From NCBI GenBank assembly GCA_037447655.1, contig JBBHKE010000913.1, positions 1 to 62,000 of the forward strand: a stretch of DNA of 62,000 nt, given 5' to 3'. The DNA is from Zygnema cylindricum (taxonomy: Eukaryota > Streptophyta > Zygnematophyceae > Zygnematales > Zygnemataceae). Both the position numbers and the translations under genes were made by a program. Below, piece after piece: positions 12,674 to 25,293 of this stretch; position 1 is the stretch's first letter, and each line of letters opens with the position of its first letter. The notes beneath the pieces are model-generated. The model was not told the DNA's origin. It was given only the letters and a program-made list of their open reading frames with translations, and ran no database searches.

Positions 12674-13123
12674 CACCGGGAATCGTAATTAGAGTAGAGA
12701 AAAAATTAGAGTAAAAGTTATGAACTCTAATTTGTGTGATAAAACTTTTTCAAAAAGGAATTTTACTCTAATTTGGGCGCTGAATATATCCACTTCAGGT
12801 ACAAAATCTGACAAAACGTACAGTTTCACGTCAGTATGACGTTTGCACTACGCGGTGTGTTAAAACGCAGCTACATGAAAACGACCTGTACTAAATCATT
12901 ATTTGTACTTTTTTACTTAATAAAGTACATTTTGCACGGTCAAACACCGACCGTACGCCACACTATTTAAAACGGCACTGTATTAGAGTTATTAACGCTC
13001 ATTCAAAAAGTACCTTAAATAACGTAAAAAATAATTTAGAATAATGTACTCTATTTATAGTGATAGAGTCAAAATTTGGGGCGACGGAATTAGCTTACAT
13101 AACTCTAATTACGATTCGCGGTG
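12674..13123. mobile_element. MITE, C-type, 450 bp
   Basis: The ends are CACCGGGAATCGTAATTAGAG on the left and CTCTAATTACGATTCGCGGTG on the right, flanked by TA on both sides. It is non-coding and lies upstream of the ABCI10 promoter. The flanks also share ACAGTGCAGTAC and GTACTGTAGTG, suggesting insertion in a GTAC-rich site. Confidence 0.8.
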
Positions 13124-13257
13124 TACTGTAGTGATTGTTTTATTGCAAAGTGAAGCCATATGAGCGGCCCAAAATGGTACACGTGTTCCAAAATGGACAT
13201 TCTTCTGAAGTGATATACCTGGTATGAGTGACACTTCACCATAAATTGCACAATTTT

Positions 13258-13354
13258 TTTCTGTTATGAGTTTGGCGTCCAGTTCTTCTACATTCTTCAC
13301 TAGACATTGGACAAAGTTTACTTTTGTTATGATTTTGGCGTCTAATTCTTCTAC
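13258..13354. repeat. Two 33-bp direct repeats, 63 bp apart
   Basis: The minus strand reads GTAGAAGAATTAGACGCCAA and a close variant 63 bp away, so both lie in the same frame and would encode VEELDAKIITK and VEELDAKLITE. The surrounding frame stays open for about 100 residues but matches nothing I know and runs into the retrotransposon tail. It may be a fragment of a captured or decayed gene. Confidence 0.45.
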
Positions 13355-13431
13355 AATATCAGAAAACATTGCCGAATTCGCTTTGGATGATATCTTACTT
13401 GATGGGTTTCTTACAAAAATGGGGGCAAGGT

Positions 13432-14330
13432 AAATTAAAAAGCAAAATGGTAAACCATTTGAGTTCGAAGGTACAAAAGGGGCAGCAAGGCAAAAACTAA
13501 AAACTACAAGCAAAGCAATAAAAAACAAAGAAAGCAACGTGAACACATAAAAATGGCAAGTAAAGTAAAAGCACCCAAACCCAAAACGAGAAGCACGGCA
13601 ACAAACAAAACCAAAACTACAAGCCCAACCCCAACTCAATTAAATAACTACGAAAAGCAACCCCGTAAGTCCCCCCATCCCGGGGGAGCATGTTGAGGGA
13701 GTTTCGGAACACGGCGACGATCCATAGCCGAAACAACTGTTCGGAGGAGAATAAAAGCATGCACTCGCTGTAAAGCCACAGATAATCGTTGCCGATAAAA
13801 TGAAGTAAGGACTGAAGGAGGAGGGCTTTCAGGTCCTCGTCGCTCGAAAGCATGTCGAGTACAGGTACAGAGAAACTCGTCCAACGCAACACCCAAACAA
13901 CCAAAGACCTCGACCACCATCGGAATAAAGTCAGCTATAAGGTCTCGGTGGGCATAATCACGCTTCTTCGCCTTAGCACCATCACGAGCTGCCACCCTAA
14001 CATGTCGAGCCGCCTTACCAACAACTGTATCCGAAGTAGGGTTGTCCAAAACAATATCACCGAAGATGCGACGGGCACCATCGAGCAAAACAACAACGAT
14101 GCAACGCGAGGGAATGATATGAGAAACTTCCCGACGCGTAGAAAACCTTTCCTCCGAAGCGATAGTTGCGACGACGTCACGAATAGTATCGTGCGCGCGG
14201 ATCAATTCTCCCCTATTCCAGCAACGAAGCAAATGGACACCATCGCCCCCCCAAGAAACGACCACAAGCACAAACAAGAGAGCCAAGTAAAGGAGGATGG
14301 GGGAGGCCAAGGCGAAACCGGAGGGCGGTA
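13432..14330 (-). mobile_element. 5'-truncated non-LTR retrotransposon, C-terminal ORF
   Basis: The minus strand has an open frame (14310-13648) reading LLRCWNRGELIRAHD, REVSHIIPS, FGCLGVALDEFL and GPESPPPSVLTSFYRQRLSVAL. I recognise this as the region downstream of reverse transcriptase in plant and algal LINE-like elements. The copy ends at 13432 in the palindromic 3' tail (AAATGGTTTACCATTT then GCTTTTTAAT). The reverse transcriptase core is missing, so it is a dead-on-arrival copy. It shares this 3' module with the copies at 31606-32135 and 54412-55190. Confidence 0.75.
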
Positions 14331-15456
14331 GTGAACTGAGCGGATGAGAATCGGAGAGTGGACAAACTAGGTATAGCGAATAATCTGTTCAACTTATTTT
14401 AACGAGACACATTCCTCTTTTGAAACTTCAACTACAAATGCTTTCCTCCATATTTCCTCCTTTAGGAGTCAGGTTTGCCATTACTAAGTCGTGAAATAAT
14501 TTTACTAATTGCGCAATGGCCTCAAGATTGTGGAAACATATATGTTAACCACAAATAAGAATTCTCAGCAGAAGTTACTTGTGTCTCTCTACTGTGATAG
14601 GTACACTCATGGAAACTGTAAAATTCTCAGGTGAAATATCAAGGATTCATATGCCCACCACATATTACCCATCTCACCCAATTTGATGTTCTACTTGAAA
14701 ATCATTATCTACTCCATCAAAACAACCAAACTAGGGGAACATTAAACTTCAGTTGTCGATATCTGAAAATCAGACCGTACTAATACTCCACATTCCAGTA
14801 AAGTAACTCAAAGACCAGGCCAGCATATCTTAAAGTGGAACAGATCATATCAACAGCCCATCGACATATCACAAAAAACATACCATATTACTTCCAACAC
14901 CTTCATTTGCAAACCACATCACATGTACAACCCACCACACTTTTATACCGTACATCGCCATATCCGTACAAAGTACCACAAACACACAATACACCATCCC
15001 TTCATGTGAGAACTAATAGCAATTACTAGTTTTTATCAAACCAACCACATCCATAAAACAGTTGTGCCTACCACAACATGCACCAGATTTCAACCAAGGA
15101 AACACAACTGACCCTTGACCGAGGAACAACGTTAACTATACATTCCAGAGTCCACATATCTTCGTCCAAAATAATTCAATGAGGATGCACAGAGCTTGAC
15201 TGGACATTTTTGCTAACTCTATTTTGTTCTTCTTAAGCAGATCCCTATCCCCTTTGATCCACTCTATGCATCTAAAGTCCAAATAGTGTCCTATATCCCT
15301 CTCATGCTGTGCTATGTCAGAGCTATTTATTGCCTGAGGGAGACTTTCAGGCCTAAAATAATGGTGATACTTACACTAAACTCTACCACAGAAAGGGTTT
15401 CCGACCAATAAACCCCATACCAGTCCTCCACAGAGCTCTTTTCAACTATTCTAGAC
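14331..15456. other. Spacer downstream of the CYP97A gene
   Basis: AT-rich and CA-rich DNA between the retrotransposon copy and the P450 stop codon. It must contain the P450 3' UTR. I see no gene or repeat I can name. Confidence 0.4.
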
Positions 15457-18400
15457 CTAAGCATTGTTTGCAACTCTCAGTTCCTCGTTGGTCGAGGGAT
15501 AAACGGGAATGACGGGAACTCTTGTACGAGCCGTGACTGACATAAGCAGACCATTGGTGGTGTGGATAGTTGCACCAGTTTCCATTTCCACCTGAACATA
15601 CAATACCCACAACCATTTCTTGGTTTAGAATGGCTAAGCCTTTGTAAAATTCCATATCATAATTCTGTTGCTACACTGTATCGTCATTGGATAATGTGTT
15701 TTCCACTTAAATTACACACATGTCCGACTTTCGTCTAGAGACCTCCAATCAGAGGTAAGAATCTTCCTTCCACTACAACCCTCAAATTAATAGTCCAACA
15801 AGTGTGCACAGAAAAAAAATCCTCGAAAAAAATAATTAAACGCTAATAACGATACACGGTGTACTGTATCGGTTCGGTGACGCCATTGATACCATTCATT
15901 TTTACCGCTATTGTGGCTTCTCTCTACTTGGGCTCATGTGCTTGCATAGGAACTTTAAAGAGAAGGTCACGTTTTTTCTGAAGAAGAATTGAAAAATTCA
16001 TAACAATTTCTCTGAATTTTCTCATCAGGTCTAAGAAGCCTATACCAGAAGGAAAACAAATGAGACACACCTCTGGGGCTCCAGGGGCCATTTGGAAGTC
16101 AAACTGTCGGACTGTCATTGCTACTGCCACTATGAGCTGCACGAGCAAAAACGAAGGAGAGGAGAAAGAATCAAACACCAAAAATAAATGGATGACTGTT
16201 AACAGCAATACAAATACAAATCTGTTCTGTATTCAACCCATGAACCTTGAAACAGAAAGACTCAAAATAAGCCTGTCGAAGTCGAGTGCGAGGACTGGTA
16301 AGTGCAACGAACGGGGCGAAAACTATTTGAAAAGCATGACTTTGGAGAAATTGAATTATTGCAAAAGGTAAAGATGACAATGTTCACACCTCATATGTTG
16401 CAAAGACATCGCCTACGCATTTCCGAGGCCCTCCTCCAAAAGGCAAATAACTGTCGGAAATACCAATGCCCATCATCAGTACCTCTCATTTCCTCTACAA
16501 GCATTTAAAAAACCAATGAGGTTTTTGAGGTCATTTGTTGAACTGCACACTCTTTTCATTTTGGTGCTGAGTAGCCTTTTGGGCAAATTCATGAATATGG
16601 CATTGCTGTTGCATAACATTTTCTCTTAAATTGAACCAAATGATGCCCAAGCCTTGGAGAAAAGTCTCACCTGAACCCTTGCGAGACTTCATTTGGGTCA
16701 GGCCCATTAATGTCCCATCGTTCTGGCCAAAAATCTTCATGTCGCTCCCACGATTTGGGGTTTCTATGAAGATTCCAAACAGAAATAAAGATATCCTGGC
16801 CTCTGCACTCCACTCGTATAACGATGGTGAAATTAAAAAACAGAATACAGAACAAAAAGCATTTCATGTGAAAAGTATGTAAAAGAAGCAAGAGCTAGCT
16901 CTACTGGCTGAAAAGTAACAACAAAAACAATTTTTCAGATAAGAGACTAGGCTAACTAAAGCGTTAAAATGCGTTACGATGTGTCAAGAAAGTGAGCATC
17001 AAAATGCTCTCCTCCAGCCCTCTTCCATCTCCTCTTTCCACCATGTACCTCTTAATTGGGAAGCCACCAAGATAGTCATCTTCCAATGCTCGGCGAATGA
17101 GCACAGGGGGTTGTGGATAAAGCCGCATGGCCTGACAAAGAAAAAAAAAACTGTGTTATGATGCAAAACAAATGCTGCAGTACTGTCATTATCCAGCCTG
17201 ATGCTCTTTCTTCAACTCTTTATCTCTTCCATAGGCAAAAATAGCTCATCCCAACAACTTGAACCAAACACTGACCGACCAATAGTTTTCTTACCTCGTT
17301 GATTACTCTTCGAGTGTACTTAAGACCAGCCATTTCCTCCAGTCCAGGTCTCCGATCTCCAAGAACAGCATCCACCTATTGCCAAAATATTCACTGTCAA
17401 TCAGCGACCCATAGGAAGCCCTAAGAAGATTTGTTCCAAAACACTAGTCCCAGAGCTTGAGCCCAAGAATATCAATAGGAACTGACAACAAATTGAGCAG
17501 AAAACAAACACGCAAAGAACACTTCAGAAAAACGACGACAAGTGGCAATCTACAATACTTTCAGCTCATCATTTTTTTTTTCACCTAGTTCAAAAACTTA
17601 CCTCAGCTTGAAGCTTGGCAGTGACTTGAGGATGCTGCAATTGCAAAACACCCACAAGAACAGAAAAAGTATCATTTACAAGTCATCCAAGATGCATTCT
17701 GACCAAAAGAAGCAAAGGTAGAGGACCACAGATTGAATGTCGAGAACTGGAATACTCACCGCGAATCTTACTCATTTCAGCCTTACTCGCCATGCAGTTA
17801 TTTTTTACTAGACAAAAGATGCCAGATCATGAAAATTGTGACATTTTATACAACAGAACTGCAGCATAGCTATCAGTTGTGTAATTTTAACCGTCTTAAC
17901 TTCCTTCCATAGAAACAGATGGGCTTTCCCTGCTTGAAGCAACATGTACAATTATCATGAATCAACCAATGAGAATCATCTTTCTTTTCCTTTTGAGCAT
18001 AAACTTAATATACACAAACCTGGGTGACCTGAGAAGAAAAAAATACCTGAGCCAGAAGGTAGAAGGTCCATGTGAGAACAGCTGCTGAGGTCTCATGACC
18101 CGCCACAAGCATTGTCATCAGGTCATCTCTTAATTGCTTGCTTGAAACCTAAATACACAAAAGTACAAAAACTGAGAATCATGAGAATCATAAAATCATC
18201 TATCCTACATCATCTATGTCACATGTATACAAGAGGGCCTGAATGGACACGTCTGTACACAAAAAATCTAAATCCAAAGAACCATCTCCGAACTATGCCT
18301 CCGAACTACGTTTGATACTGATGAACACTTTGTAGGTCATTTGCTACACTGCCATAACATTTGCAAAGAAAAGAAATGCCCCAAAGTTTAATTAAAGAAG

Positions 18401-21400
18401 GGAGTGGAGGCGGGGGGGCAGGAAAAGGAACAAGTAAACATTTTGCGGAGAAATAGACCGAAAGCAGCCTCATTAAGCATAAACACAACGATGGGCTCAA
18501 AATGTACAGAAATAGAAATTTAAGAAACCAATATAATAATCTGCGAGGGTACCCTCTCTCCTTTTGGTTGTAAGGACCGACAATGTGGTGATCAAAATAG
18601 CAGATCCTTTTGAAGAATATCGCTCACTTAATAAACACCAATTTCAATAATTCATGTGTACTGATTGTTCATTTTGCATATATTATTTAGCGTGTGTATA
18701 TGAATAAGACAGAGTGATAAAAACTGACCTCATCACCAGAAGCCATTAGAAATCGCAGGATGCTAGGATCTTGCTCATTTACATATTCTTCATAGAATTC
18801 CTCACCCTCCTCCTTGACCATCCTCTGGAATGAAATGAAACGAAAAACACAAATCAATTGATTGTTAGCTTAAACACAGGACCAAACTTCAATTAAGTAA
18901 AACTGTTTGTGAATTTGAAGCGTCATCCATATTGGTGTGACATGGGAGTGAATTTCATAACAACACAGCTTCATTCCATTTTTAGCTTAGATCACAAAAA
19001 ATCACCAGGCAGAAAACCCTCGAGCTAACTTCCCGGAAGTTTTTACAGGTCAAGGTCCTCCACCTTAATTTTCATAGAGATTTTGCAGCATGTGGCATAG
19101 TATAAAAAAAGAAGGTAAAGGTTTCAGCTACAATTTCAAGTTACTACATCAGGGCCATGAAAATGCAACTTACGAGCGTATTAGAACCAGTTAGACCAGT
19201 TTTGAGGAGTTGAGAAACAAACAGATTTTGGAAAGTCAAAAGCAATAGATCTTCAGGCAAGGACATTGATTTTCACTATTGCTGCAATTATAGTTTGCAG
19301 CATAAAATAAAAGCAACTTAAGTTTTACAAAACAAAAGAAAAAAAAATATATTTACAATTAACAAAACATAAGTTTTCCTTTAGAGGCAGTACTACAGAA
19401 CACCACAAGTATTGCAGAAAAGACTGTGTACTGTCAATGAGTGGGTGAGAATTCGGATCCTGAAGGTGCAACCAGGATTCAGTCTGTTTCTATACGATAT
19501 TTCCAGAAATTTCTAGCAGTCAAATTGCAAGAATCAAGCTCCCTACTTTTGAGAAATGAACAGATTGCTATAAGAATCGCCCATATTCTGATGAGAAAGA
19601 GAAATAACCTTTGTGACACGGATTAAAAAACTTAAATGGGAGGTAGATACATGTGTAATGACAGCTTTGGAACCATTTCCACAAGAGTGACATGCCTCTC
19701 CTTATGCTTATGGCAAAAGCTTCAGAACGAACCTTGCAGGTGCCAATCAACTCATCGAGAGTAGTGTTTATCAGAACCAGTGCTTCACTGACTTTTCTTT
19801 GACTAGGTAGCAAAATCCGAAGAGGGGGAATTTTCCAGTAAGGAAATAGTGACGTACTTCTCACTTCAGCTTCACGCAAAACCACATAGACCGCCTGCAA
19901 ATGGAAAAATGCTAGGAAAATAATTACTTCTGGTAGAATGAATAATGACCAGCCAAATGGCTGTTCATTATTCCATCAAATCATATTCAGTTGATCCTCT
20001 CTGTTGGCCCATTTTCCTTCCTGTACTTAACTCAGCTTGGGAAAATGCAGCAACAAAAGGTCCCAAGTATCAATCATGACATGCCAGCGACAGATTCTCA
20101 AGAATGTAGTGAAAAAAACATGAAGTGAATTATGAACGGCATCCAATCCAACCAAAGAAGTAGACGATGTACAACGCTTCATATGTTTGCTGTACAAATC
20201 TCTGACCTCTGTGATGCCCGTATCCTTCGATAAAGAGTCAAAGTCATAGTTAAAAACTGCCTTTCCAATCACGTCCAAAGTTACACGTGAAAATAACGAT
20301 TCCATCTCAGCAGGCTGACCAGTTTTGGCGTGGACAGCTAGCTTAGTGCACAGCCGTTCAGTGCATTCTCCAAACAAATTCATCATCGCTGCCACATACT
20401 GCAAAAAAGTGGAACATGCAAATTCCGTTACAAGCGTCTCCACCCTCCCATAAATTCAAACCAAAGCCATGAAAAGACTGAATTGAAGCAACTATAGAAT
20501 GGCACGAAACAAGAATGTTAACAGAAAGAAAACAATCCCAACAATTAGTTTCTCTAAGATAGGCTTTAGCGCAATGTCTGGACTGCCAGAATCCCAGAAG
20601 AATTTAGACGAGAAAGTAAAGTTACCTTTCTGTGTAAAGACGGAACAATAGCCCGGCGACGCTTAAACCAAATCTCGCCATCAGCAGGAATTAGTCCTGT
20701 GCCCATGATAAATTCAAGAATTTCTGCTAAAATCCCCTGCCAAAAAGTCAAACAACACCCCATAAATCGCCAATCACCTAGAGCCCAAGAATCATAGTCA
20801 AAGCAACAGGCATAAAACTGTTACAACAAGGTAGGTCAGCTTTAAGGATCAGTGCTCAAATCAGAAAAAGCACTGTGAAGTTTTTCTACATAAGCCTTGA
20901 CCTCCCCAAAAAAGGTATTTTCCTGAAGCTAGAAGCTCCAAGAAAATCCACAATGGATTCTGCAATTAATCAACCAACCACCGCTCTCAGTATATTACCT
21001 TTGAGTAAGATCGAGCATTATCTTTGAGAATGTGTTTGGCCACCACTGGGTCGGAAACGATAGCAAATTGCTGCAAAAAAACAATGGATGATTAACTGAC
21101 AGAGCAAAACAGCGACTTTTCAAAATGACTGGCTATTATAAGAGACTCCTTGCTCCGCCCACTTAACTGCCCAAGCCGTGCAGAAACTGCACTAAAAAAA
21201 ATGTCAGGAACCGCACCTTGGGTCCGAAAGAGAGGCGAAAAACACCGCCGTAGACTTTAAAAAGGTTATACAGTGGGACAAAAAAAGGTTGTCCAATTAT
21301 AGCTCTCACGTCTCCCCTGGCTGTCGGCATCTGCACAGGATTTGCCGCTCTCCAGCGCAACTCCAACATGGCTATTACCTTGGCAGCATTTCGGCCCAAC

Positions 21401-22540
21401 GGACCTGAGCTAGCAAGTGTTTTGCGAAAACTTGCGAAACGGTTAACCCTGATCCAAGTATATATCAAAATCAAAATCAAAATCAAAATCAAAATCATTT
21501 CCAGCAATTGTTGGAAAACAAACCTTTTTACCTTGAGTCTCCTTGCATGCCTTGGACACTGGATGAGCACAACTATTAAAAGCAAAGTATCTGTCACAAT
21601 AACATATATTCGTGAACAATACTAACAGCTAACCACACTCCTGTAACGAAAATCATTGCAGCAGGTCTTCATCACGAGGTTAATCCTACCTCTTTGAAGC
21701 AACTGTAAACTCTCCGGATGCAATTTTGGCAGCGAGATCTGCTTGCTGCTTCAGCAACAATGCTCTTTTGGAGTTCACTTTGCTTTCCTCCTTTTCTGAG
21801 TCTGAACTTGTTCCCTCGACCTTTTCCAGAACAGAACGAATAGACATTCTGTTATGTCTCTTTTCTGTAGGAAGCATTATGAAAGCCAAAAACCAATAAT
21901 TACTGAAGGTACTGACAGAACGAATCATCAATTTAACCCGTTAACTCCCAGACATTATTGCTATACTGCAAGAGGAGCTTACTAATGCAGTTCCAAGTTA
22001 TAATTGTGGAGATCAGCAGTCTTACCGCTGTTTGGTAAAAGCTATTGACCAACACTTTACCATTTCTATACCATTTCCTATTGCATATGATTATTGTTGA
22101 TTAGAGTTGCAGCATCAGCACAGGCAATAAGTAGAATAAATGTAACATGCTAGTTAGTGTGATCCAATGGACATAGAAAATATCAAATGACACGAGGTTG
22201 CTGACTTAAAACTACAACTATTTTCCATAGCCATATCACTACTCCAGTGATTGCTAGATCATCAAATTTGAGCAGCTAGAATGTGCATCATGAATAGGAT
22301 ATCATGTAAAGGCAATGCTTTTGATCAATTACCATTTCTTTTCAGTTTTGCTGGATATTGTTCAATTTGCAAACCATGGAAGCTGGAAACAAGTCGCGAA
22401 GATTCTGCAAAGTTTCTCAGTTGCGTCTTGTTGCTCAGTCCCGGTGTAATTTGGCACTGTCTATATTCTGAAGAGATAAGGCCATTTTTAGATTCAAACA
22501 CGACTGGATATTGCAAGATACTCCTGGATTGTAATGCCAT
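15457..22540 (-). CDS. CYP97A: CYP97A-type carotenoid beta-ring hydroxylase (cytochrome P450)
   Basis: Sixteen exons: 22333-22540, 21690-21864, 21217-21448, 20999-21070, 20626-20736, 20207-20398, 19733-19894, 18729-18824, 18047-18148, 17602-17634, 17295-17375, 17049-17131, 16671-16802, 16390-16450, 16071-16136 and 15457-15591. They give 1941 nt and 646 residues, all phases closing; the Arabidopsis protein is about 595. The first exon (MALQSRS) looks like a plastid transit peptide. [29 protein letters not shown] and [11 protein letters not shown] match the CYP97A clade closely. P450 landmarks are AGHET (432-436), ExxR (Glu488-Arg491), PERW (542-545) and the haem loop [10 protein letters not shown] with Cys571. 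CYP97A enzymes hydroxylate the beta ring of alpha-carotene on the way to lutein in the plastid, usually with CYP97C. Exon 10 is only 33 nt. Nothing essential is missing. Confidence 0.95.
15674..15861. mobile_element. MITE, A-type, in CYP97A last intron
   Basis: The left end is CACTGTATCGTCATTGG and the right end is CGCTAATAACGATACACGGTG, flanked by TA. The arm AAGTGTGCAC is present. It lies between exons 15 and 16. Confidence 0.7.
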
Positions 22541-23776
22541 TTTCCTTGAAATGGTATCAAAAATAAAAATGGCAGTTCCTTACTTAACGAGGGCTTACAT
22601 CGACGGAGGACTGTGAATGTCAAGCAAACTAAGCTACTGTACTGTACTGATGAGATGAAGAGAGAAATACGGGAGACGAGGCCCTCACACCAACATGAAG
22701 AAACCGGTAAACAAAGCTTAAACTTCGACTGGACTTGCGGTTTTTCACTTTCTACTTTAGAGGTACAAGGCGTGTATCTTTCAAAAAAGCAGAGAAATTC
22801 AAGAATGAGTTCTATACAATTTATTTAAAAATACACAATCATACTGCAAAGTAAAAAGGTAGGCACTTAGTTTGTTATGAATATAGCGACAAAACAGTAC
22901 TAGAGTAAAGCCGCTTTCCACGTCAGGAGCCGACGGGCCAATCAGAAGTCATGCACGCGGATAGAAATTGTCTGAATGGCGGATTTTTCCCAGGAGCTAG
23001 TGCTAGTTGCGTAGGTGGCAGCTGTCTCTGGCTCTTTGATATCTTTCCAATTCGGGCAGCTTAAACTACTATTTGTACAATATATTTCACAATAGTACAT
23101 TCAATAAATGAATATACACCTTCGCACACATTATGTTCTTCTATGATTGGCTCTATGTAATAAGAACTCGGGCAGTCGCGTGAAATTGCTGGCCCTAAAA
23201 TATGCAGACACTCTTCGCATGCAGATAGCTCCACGTCTCACAAAAAAATTCAAACATAGCCGCACCGTAGCCTGGATATAGCATGGATCATACGATAAGT
23301 GATTTTCCGTGCTCGTTTCTTCCAGCTGATATAAACAAAACAGTGTGGACAACATGCAGAAAATGGTGAGTCATAAGTGGTCTTTAGGCATCCACGTAGG
23401 TCATTTTTCATCATAATTTAAATTATTGTGGATTACATCATTATTCCAGTAAAGGTAACATTACAGGCACTATGGAGTCAACTTCTGTGAGGTACAGTAG
23501 TGACGTGTTGTACAGCTACAGTACTGTAGTGATGCTATAAAATACAGAGCACAGTACATTACAGTACAGTTCTGTAGATTTGCGTTCCTGGCGTAAATAT
23601 GACCACGTGGCTGCTTCTCAGAAGAAGGTTTCAGCCTTCGACGTCTACAAATCCAGTTTATCCATTAGCTAGTCCGTTTACGGTTACGTGGCATTTACTT
23701 TGACGCAGATACATTTCTCGAGACTCGACCGCCCGAGGCACCAAGCCACAGGAGAGAAGAGGGGTCGTCGAAACTA
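22541..23776. other. Upstream region of CYP97A
   Basis: Contains the P450 promoter and 5' UTR. A CCAAT box and a CCACGTCA motif occur near 22918-22945. Clusters of the palindromic string GTACTGTA occur around 22634-22650 and 23505-23580. I see no exon. Confidence 0.4.
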
Positions 23777-24800
23777 CATCGTGAATTGCTATTAGTGTCG
23801 AGAAATTATTCGAGTAAAAACAAATAGTGTTGTTAACTATATTTTGGGCTCGAGGGCCTAACGCCAACAAAGTGACAAACTTAACGCTAATGTATGCATC
23901 CAACACTAATTTTCCCATATTGTAGCCAAATATAATATGTGTTCACTGTTCACATCGTCGACGTTTGAACATGTGAGAACAGGTTCGTGCGATTTCCCCC
24001 GTATTCATTACTGAAAATTAAATCTGAGTACTTTCCCATGTCGACGCACTCGTGTTTATGCCGTTATCTGACACTTTTTATGTACGTTTGTACGAGTCAT
24101 AGTTCAAAAGTAGGCCCATACAATATGCCTATTGTATGCAAAACATACAATATGGCCTTAAGACCCATATTGTATTGGTCGCAAAATGAAAAAAATAAGT
24201 AACAAGGTTGAGTTGCACATCGATCGATAGAGAATTAAACGTCATGTCTAAATTTTGAAAAACATTAGGAAAAAAAATAAAATCTGTGAGTTTTGAGGTA
24301 TTTTTTATTTAAATTGTCAGATTTGGACGATCGGACGGTCGCTGATCAAAGTAGCGATCTAAGAAGATCACATGAAAAGCCCATAACACAACTCATTCTA
24401 CGTTGTGTCAGTTCGCTGAAAATTTCGTCCAGCGGCGTGCGCTTACTATGATGATACGTCAGATTCGTACGTTCGTACAAAAGTGTGCACAAACGCACAC
24501 ATATACAGTATACCTAATCTGCGCGAGTTTTGTGCCAAGTTTTGTGCGCCTACCAAAGGCCTACCATAAAAACGCCTACTTTTGAACTATATTACGAGTA
24601 TTTCTAGCACAGACTAACACATTTCGTACACTACACTACTCAAAACCAATCCAAATTAGAGTTGTCGACTCTAATTAAAAACTACTGTAGCTATATCAGC
24701 GTAAAGGAAAAAATGAAATTATTAATTTTATTTTAGGTTCAAGGATCAAAATTTAGGGGCGCTGAATTAATGTTATCAACACTAATGGTGATTCATAGTG
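23777..24800. mobile_element. MITE, C-type, 1.0 kb, carrying a nested insertion
   Basis: The left end is CATCGTGAATTGCTATTAG and the right end is CTAATGGTGATTCATAGTG, flanked by TA. Its interior aligns by eye with the element at 32500-33013 (shared GTTTGAACATGTGAGAACAG), but it is twice as long because another element is inserted at 24102-24587. Confidence 0.7.
24102..24587. mobile_element. Nested TIR element, 486 bp
   Basis: The ends are GTTCAAAAGTAGGC and GCCTACTTTTGAAC, perfect inverted repeats flanked by TA on each side. The sister copy at 32500-33013 lacks this block at the corresponding point, which supports a recent insertion. It has no coding capacity. Confidence 0.7.
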
Positions 24801-24812
24801 TACTGTACAGTA

Positions 24813-25029
24813 CACCGTCGATCGTATTTAGCGTGGATTTTTTTTTTGTCTCTTAAAACATCTTTTCTCCGTACATACAAGTAGGATTTTGGATCTGACG
24901 GTTGCGATTGAAAGGTTGTATTCTCAGCTTACGAATGGCGGTCTTAAATTGAAAATTTGACAAATGTGTACGGAGATAAGATGTTTTCATTGGCGAAAAA
25001 AACATACACGCTAAATACGATCGACGGTG
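24813..25029. mobile_element. MITE, A-type
   Basis: The ends are CACCGTCGATCGTATTTAG and CTAAATACGATCGACGGTG, perfect over 19 bp. Inner arms CCGTACATAC and TGTGTACGG also pair. It starts 12 bp after the previous element, separated by the palindrome TACTGTACAGTA. Confidence 0.8.
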
Positions 25030-25293
25030 AACTGTACTGTGGTCCAAAACGTGCGAGAAAACTGAAAATTTTATTTTCCATACGGTACAGTATAGTACTA
25101 TGTACTCAACAGTACAGCGTTTGTTTCAAACATTCATAGAAGGCTAAACTGATCGTTCAGTTTCCATAGTTTCAAACGTCTGTTTTGACTCCAAGGAGAA
25201 GGCGAGAGCTCTTGCCAAGGAGAAGAAGTAAAGGGAGAGTGTGCACGTGTGTGTGCGGTGTGTGACAGCAGAACTACATCCAAAGTTTCAGCC
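25030..25293. promoter_or_regulatory. Upstream region of the unrecognised plus-strand gene
   Basis: Sequence before a strong start context (TCAGCCATGGCT). It includes GTACTGT-type runs around 25085-25115 and a GTGTGTG stretch near 25240. The promoter assignment is positional only. Confidence 0.3.

Noticed and set aside
13648-14310. A standalone 220-residue gene
   Set aside because: Its peptides belong to the region after reverse transcriptase in LINE-like elements and it recurs with the same 3' tail elsewhere in the window.
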